In this document: one piece after another, positions 5,564 through 7,515 of the stretch | How positions within the stretch are numbered: position 1 is the first letter of the stretch | How the letters are laid out: every line of letters starts with the position of its first letter | Source: Alistipes sp. | Lineage (GTDB): Bacteria > Bacteroidota > Bacteroidia > Bacteroidales > Rikenellaceae | Direction of reading: 5' to 3' | NCBI GenBank assembly: GCA_017391185.1 | Contig: JAFOZN010000092.1 | Coordinates: 1-7,515 of the forward strand | DNA length: 7,515 nt | The notes under the pieces: generated by a model | What the model saw: only the letters and a program-made list of their open reading frames with translations | The model's database searches: none | Told to the model about the DNA's origin: nothing | Position numbers and translations under genes: made by a program

Positions 5564-6136
5564 TTATTTCTGCTGCTGGTTAGCTGCACGAGTAGCACGA
5601 GTTACACGTACGGCACAAACTGCAGTAGTAGCAGGAGTTACGAATGTAAGGTTATCGAACTTGAGGTCACCTACGAAGATAGTCTGACCAACCTTCAATG
5701 GAGTTACATCTACTACGATCTCATCTGGCAACTCGTTAACCAAAGCCTTAACTGTGAGCTTACGAGCTGAAAGAGCCAACTTACCACCGATCTTCACACC
5801 CTCAGCGTTACCTGTCAAACGTACAGGAACTGCGATAGCTACTGGCTTAGCTGGATCTACACGGTAGAAATCGATGTGGAGGATCTGCTCGCGTACTGGG
5901 TGGAACTGTACCTCACGCATAACGGCAGTCTCAGTCTTACCATCGATAGTGATGTTTACTACGTAAGAGTTTGGAGAGTAGATAAGTGGCTTAATCTCCT
6001 TAGCCTCTACTGAGAATGATACGTTCTCGCCGTTACCATACAATGCGCATGGGATCATACCCTCGCGGCGGATAGACTTAGCAGCCTTCTTACCGTAGTC
6101 AGCACGGCTAACTGCCTTGATGTCAAGTGTTTTCAT
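5564..6136 (-). CDS. rplY: 50S ribosomal protein L25 (bL25, Ctc/TL5 type)
   Basis: A 190-residue, two-domain L25. The N-terminal 5S rRNA-binding domain (about 3-92) contains the family motif RREGMIPCALYG (23-34) and the block VMREVQFHPVREQILHIDFY (72-91). The TL5/Ctc-type C-terminal domain follows (about 97-180), then a short Gln-rich tail. E. coli L25 has only the first domain; the long form is usual in Bacteroidota. It binds loop E of 5S rRNA in the large subunit. Expression should start near 6224 from a consensus promoter, leaving an 88-nt leader with a conspicuous hairpin resembling its own 5S binding site. No Shine-Dalgarno sequence precedes the ATG; the upstream sequence is A/T-rich. 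It is first in the operon with pth. Confidence 0.96.
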   Translation of the reverse strand: MKTLDIKAVSRADYGKKAAKSIRREGMIPCALYGNGENVSFSVEAKEIKPLIYSPNSYVVNITIDGKTETAVMREVQFHPVREQILHIDFYRVDPAKPVAIAVPVRLTGNAEGVKIGGKLALSARKLTVKALVNELPDEIVVDVTPLKVGQTIFVGDLKFDNLTFVTPATTAVCAVRVTRATRAANQQQK

Positions 6137-6168
6137 GTTTTAATAAAGTTTAAAATGTTATTACCTGC

Positions 6169-6217
6169 GGCATTACTCAATCCGATGGAAAACACGCCCA
6201 TCGGCTCCCATTATGCC
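6169..6217 (-). promoter_or_regulatory. Structured rplY leader, possible 5S loop-E mimic
   Basis: In the rplY mRNA, GGCAU (6217-6213) pairs with AUGCC (6173-6169), and CCGAUGG (6204-6198) pairs perfectly with CCAUCGG (6188-6182) around a 9-nt apex. Between the stems is a symmetric 8x8 internal loop, AAUGGGAG (6212-6205) facing AUUGAGUA (6181-6174). E. coli 5S loop E is GAUGGUA facing GAGAGUA in the same orientation, so AUGG and GAGUA are shared. An L25-binding autoregulatory element is inferred, not shown. Confidence 0.55.
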
Positions 6218-6228
6218 TGAATCGGCGA

Positions 6229-6259
6229 CAAAGGTACATATTCAAATTCAAAATTCAAA
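6229..6259 (-). promoter_or_regulatory. Bacteroidota-type promoter for rplY-pth
   Basis: On the minus strand, TTTG (6259-6256), a 19-nt spacer and TACCTTTG (6236-6229) match the consensus completely. The predicted start is near 6224, a few nt before the leader hairpin. The -33 element sits inside a short tandem repeat. Confidence 0.78.
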
Positions 6260-6274
6260 ATTAAGAATTCAAAA
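6241..6274. repeat. Heptad A/T repeat over the rplY promoter
   Basis: Five successive 6-7 nt units, TTCAAA, TTCAAAA, TTCAAAA, TTAAGAA, TTCAAAA. On the minus strand they place A/T tracts over and upstream of the -33 element, where they could act like an UP element. The remaining A/T-rich stretch 6275-6390 shows no supportable feature. Confidence 0.5.
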
Positions 6275-6390
6275 TTTTCTCCTTTAATGGTTTATAATTA
6301 ATAATTTACGACTCTTTGGGACTTTTTTACCTTCCTAAGCACGTTTTGTTTCCCACTCATAAAACACTCGTTACGGCTGTTTTAAAATGA

Positions 6391-6451
6391 AATCTTTCAT
6401 CCCTCCTCTTTCCTCTTTCATCTTTCCTCTCTCCTCTTTCATCTTTCATCT
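6391..6451. repeat. Polypyrimidine tract of CTCTTTCATCTTTC-like units
   Basis: The plus strand is almost pure C/T with recurring CTTTCAT and CCTCTTTC words, irregular in period. The 16-nt segment at 6412-6427 also occurs exactly at 4871-4886 in the other repeat-rich gap, so it is a dispersed family rather than just a local tract. It lies just beyond the terminator of the DUF2490-like gene. Confidence 0.6.
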
Positions 6452-6458
6452 TAGAGTT

Positions 6459-6493
6459 AAAAAACCTGTCTGACTCGACTCAGACAGGTTTTT
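6459..6493 (-). terminator. Terminator of the DUF2490-like gene
   Basis: A perfect 14-bp stem (6460-6473 with 6480-6493) around the loop CTCGAC, starting 2 nt after the stop codon. On the minus strand it ends in a run of six T residues (6464-6459). The plus strand also ends in T5, so it could work in both directions. Confidence 0.92.
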
Positions 6494-6495
6494 CG

Positions 6496-7383
6496 TTATA
6501 GCTTAAACTTGTAATCAATACCAATCACATGGGCTATGCCCTTCTCCTTGCGCCAATCCTTCAGATCGCCCTTGTTGTTTTTGTAGCGAGCCTCATACGA
6601 GGTGTTGAAGTGACACATATAGTAGAAGTCGATGCGGTTGTAGTTGTTGATCTTGAACTCTGTACCGGCAGCCACGCGGATACGGTTGATGTAGTTGTCA
6701 TACTTCGAGCCGCTATCCTTCCATGATACGTTGTTTGGATTCTTATAATTCTCCACAGGACGCAAGGCGTTGAGTGTGTTATACACCTCGCCAAAGACGT
6801 ATGGCTCCCAACGAGAGTTGCGAAGATCGTATGCAAACTTCAGACGTGAGCGCAACGAGATAAATGGATCGGCATGCTCATGCTTAATGACATCATCTGT
6901 GCGGAAGTTAAAGCGTACACGCTCCCTGAGCGAAATCTTCACATCGCCAAAGCGTACACTACCCGTAACATCCACATTGAAGCGGTGTTGGTTGTGCCAG
7001 CCTTTGATCTCCTTTGTAAGGATGTTACCCAAGTCGTCCTCTACCTCCTCGGTATCGGATGTGCGCTCGTTGACGAAGCTGTAATCGGCGCCAAACTTGA
7101 GGAACTTCCAAGGCTTATAGCCTACACCCACCGAAGTAACAAACTTATCGACCTGACCGAAGGTATCCTTCAGGCGTACCTGCTCGCTCACCTCTACGCT
7201 GAAATTCTTAAAAACAGGGATCTCTATCGTAGCACGTAAGCGGCCTTGGATATCATCGCCCTTATCTACTTGATTAATATTCTCGCGCGTAGGGGGCAAG
7301 TCGGGATTCCACTGTGCAAAGGCAGAGGAAGAGCTCACCAATGCCAACAATGCTAATAAATAACGGAACTTTCTCATAATCAT
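6496..7383 (-). CDS. DUF2490-like predicted outer-membrane beta-barrel protein
   Basis: A 295-residue protein (293 if Met3 is the start, which I prefer because MRKFRYLL gives a normal signal peptide; the two ATGs are at 7383 and 7377). A Sec signal with a hydrophobic core and SSAFA before Gln24 predicts cleavage by signal peptidase I. The mature chain is rich in alternating hydrophobic/polar strands with aromatic girdles, such as NFSVEVSEQVRLKD, KFLKFGADYSFVNERT, HRFNVDVTGSVRFGD and RIRVAAGTEFKI, and ends in IGIDYKFKL. This pattern and size fit the DUF2490 family of Bacteroidota, for which I know no established function. It is inferred to sit in the outer membrane. It appears monocistronic, with a strong terminator directly after the stop. 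No good consensus promoter is visible; TAATTTTA about 40 nt upstream is only a partial match. Confidence 0.75.
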   Translation of the reverse strand: MIMRKFRYLLALLALVSSSSAFAQWNPDLPPTRENINQVDKGDDIQGRLRATIEIPVFKNFSVEVSEQVRLKDTFGQVDKFVTSVGVGYKPWKFLKFGADYSFVNERTSDTEEVEDDLGNILTKEIKGWHNQHRFNVDVTGSVRFGDVKISLRERVRFNFRTDDVIKHEHADPFISLRSRLKFAYDLRNSRWEPYVFGEVYNTLNALRPVENYKNPNNVSWKDSGSKYDNYINRIRVAAGTEFKINNYNRIDFYYMCHFNTSYEARYKNNKGDLKDWRKEKGIAHVIGIDYKFKL

Positions 7384-7438
7384 TAAATAAAAGGTAAAAA
7401 TAAAATTATTATGGGCAGTTTCGAAAAAGACTTTTTGA

Positions 7439-7513
7439 CTATACGAACTGATTTGGCTTAGAGATATGGTCTATCGTATTTTGCTCGCCATTAGGCAATT
7501 CGTAATATACCTT
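7439..7513 (-). CDS. Possible C-terminal end of an unidentified gene (partial)
   Basis: One minus-strand frame is open from the right edge to a TAG at 7441-7439, giving 24 residues ending in ISKPNQFV and beginning KVYYELPNGEQNT. The composition is protein-like, and the other two minus frames close early. A 24-codon open stretch is common by chance, so this is weak. If real, it lies 55 bp upstream of the DUF2490-like gene on the same strand and might be co-transcribed with it. I do not recognise the family. Confidence 0.35.
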   Translation of the reverse strand, partial: KVYYELPNGEQNTIDHISKPNQFV

Positions 7514-7515
7514 GA

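Noticed and set aside
6137..6224. Metabolite riboswitch upstream of rplY
   Set aside because: No known aptamer core is recognisable, and the downstream genes are a ribosomal protein and Pth; a ribosomal-protein leader fits better.
6391..6451. Possible CRISPR array
   Set aside because: The units are irregular, low-complexity and lack constant-length unique spacers; no cas genes are nearby.
7424..7437. A/T palindrome AAAAAGACTTTTT upstream of the DUF2490-like gene as a terminator
   Set aside because: The arms are separated by a single base, so no RNA hairpin of useful size can form without opening most of the stem.

Overview
The window looks like a chromosomal segment from a gut-type Bacteroidota, most likely order Bacteroidales. 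Four intergenic regions carry the characteristic Bacteroidota promoter (TTG or TTTG, then 19-20 nt, then TAnnTTTG). Start codons lack clear Shine-Dalgarno sequences and sit behind A/T-rich leaders. The proteins (M13 lipoprotein peptidase, L25 with a C-terminal TL5 domain, DUF2490-like outer-membrane protein) fit the same group. I cannot name the genus with confidence. Almost everything is core or housekeeping in character; no integrase, transposase, CRISPR array or defence gene is visible.

Layout, left to right: the 3' end of pgk (+); a 210-bp gap with a long imperfect palindrome and a second hairpin; a complete M13 (PepO/neprilysin-like) lipoprotein metallopeptidase (+); a strong 17-bp-stem terminator shared with the convergent neighbour; a sulfide:quinone oxidoreductase of the mitochondrial SQOR type (-) with its own consensus promoter and a palindrome at the predicted transcription start; an HU/IHF-family DNA-binding protein (-); a divergent promoter pair; tRNA-Ser(UGA) (+) with tandem terminators; about 380 bp of gene-free, repeat-rich DNA; the rplY-pth operon (-) with its terminator and a structured leader; a polypyrimidine-rich gap; a DUF2490-like outer-membrane protein (-); and perhaps the last codons of another minus-strand gene at the right edge.

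Functionally, pgk belongs to glycolysis, rplY-pth to translation (5S rRNA-binding L25 and peptidyl-tRNA recycling), tRNA-Ser to translation, and HU to nucleoid organisation. The SQR would oxidise sulfide into the quinone pool, plausible for a bacterium living in sulfide. The peptidase and DUF2490-like protein act at the cell envelope.

The most interesting material is non-coding. The rplY leader can fold into a hairpin with a symmetric 8x8 internal loop whose sequence resembles 5S rRNA loop E, the L25 binding site, suggesting an autoregulatory 5S mimic. The region after tRNA-Ser holds a nested inverted-repeat unit that can fold as a four-way junction, and a 13-nt direct repeat of the tRNA T-arm that resembles an attachment-site scar. 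The tRNA-Ser promoter predicts a nearly leaderless transcript. I found no new protein-based system.
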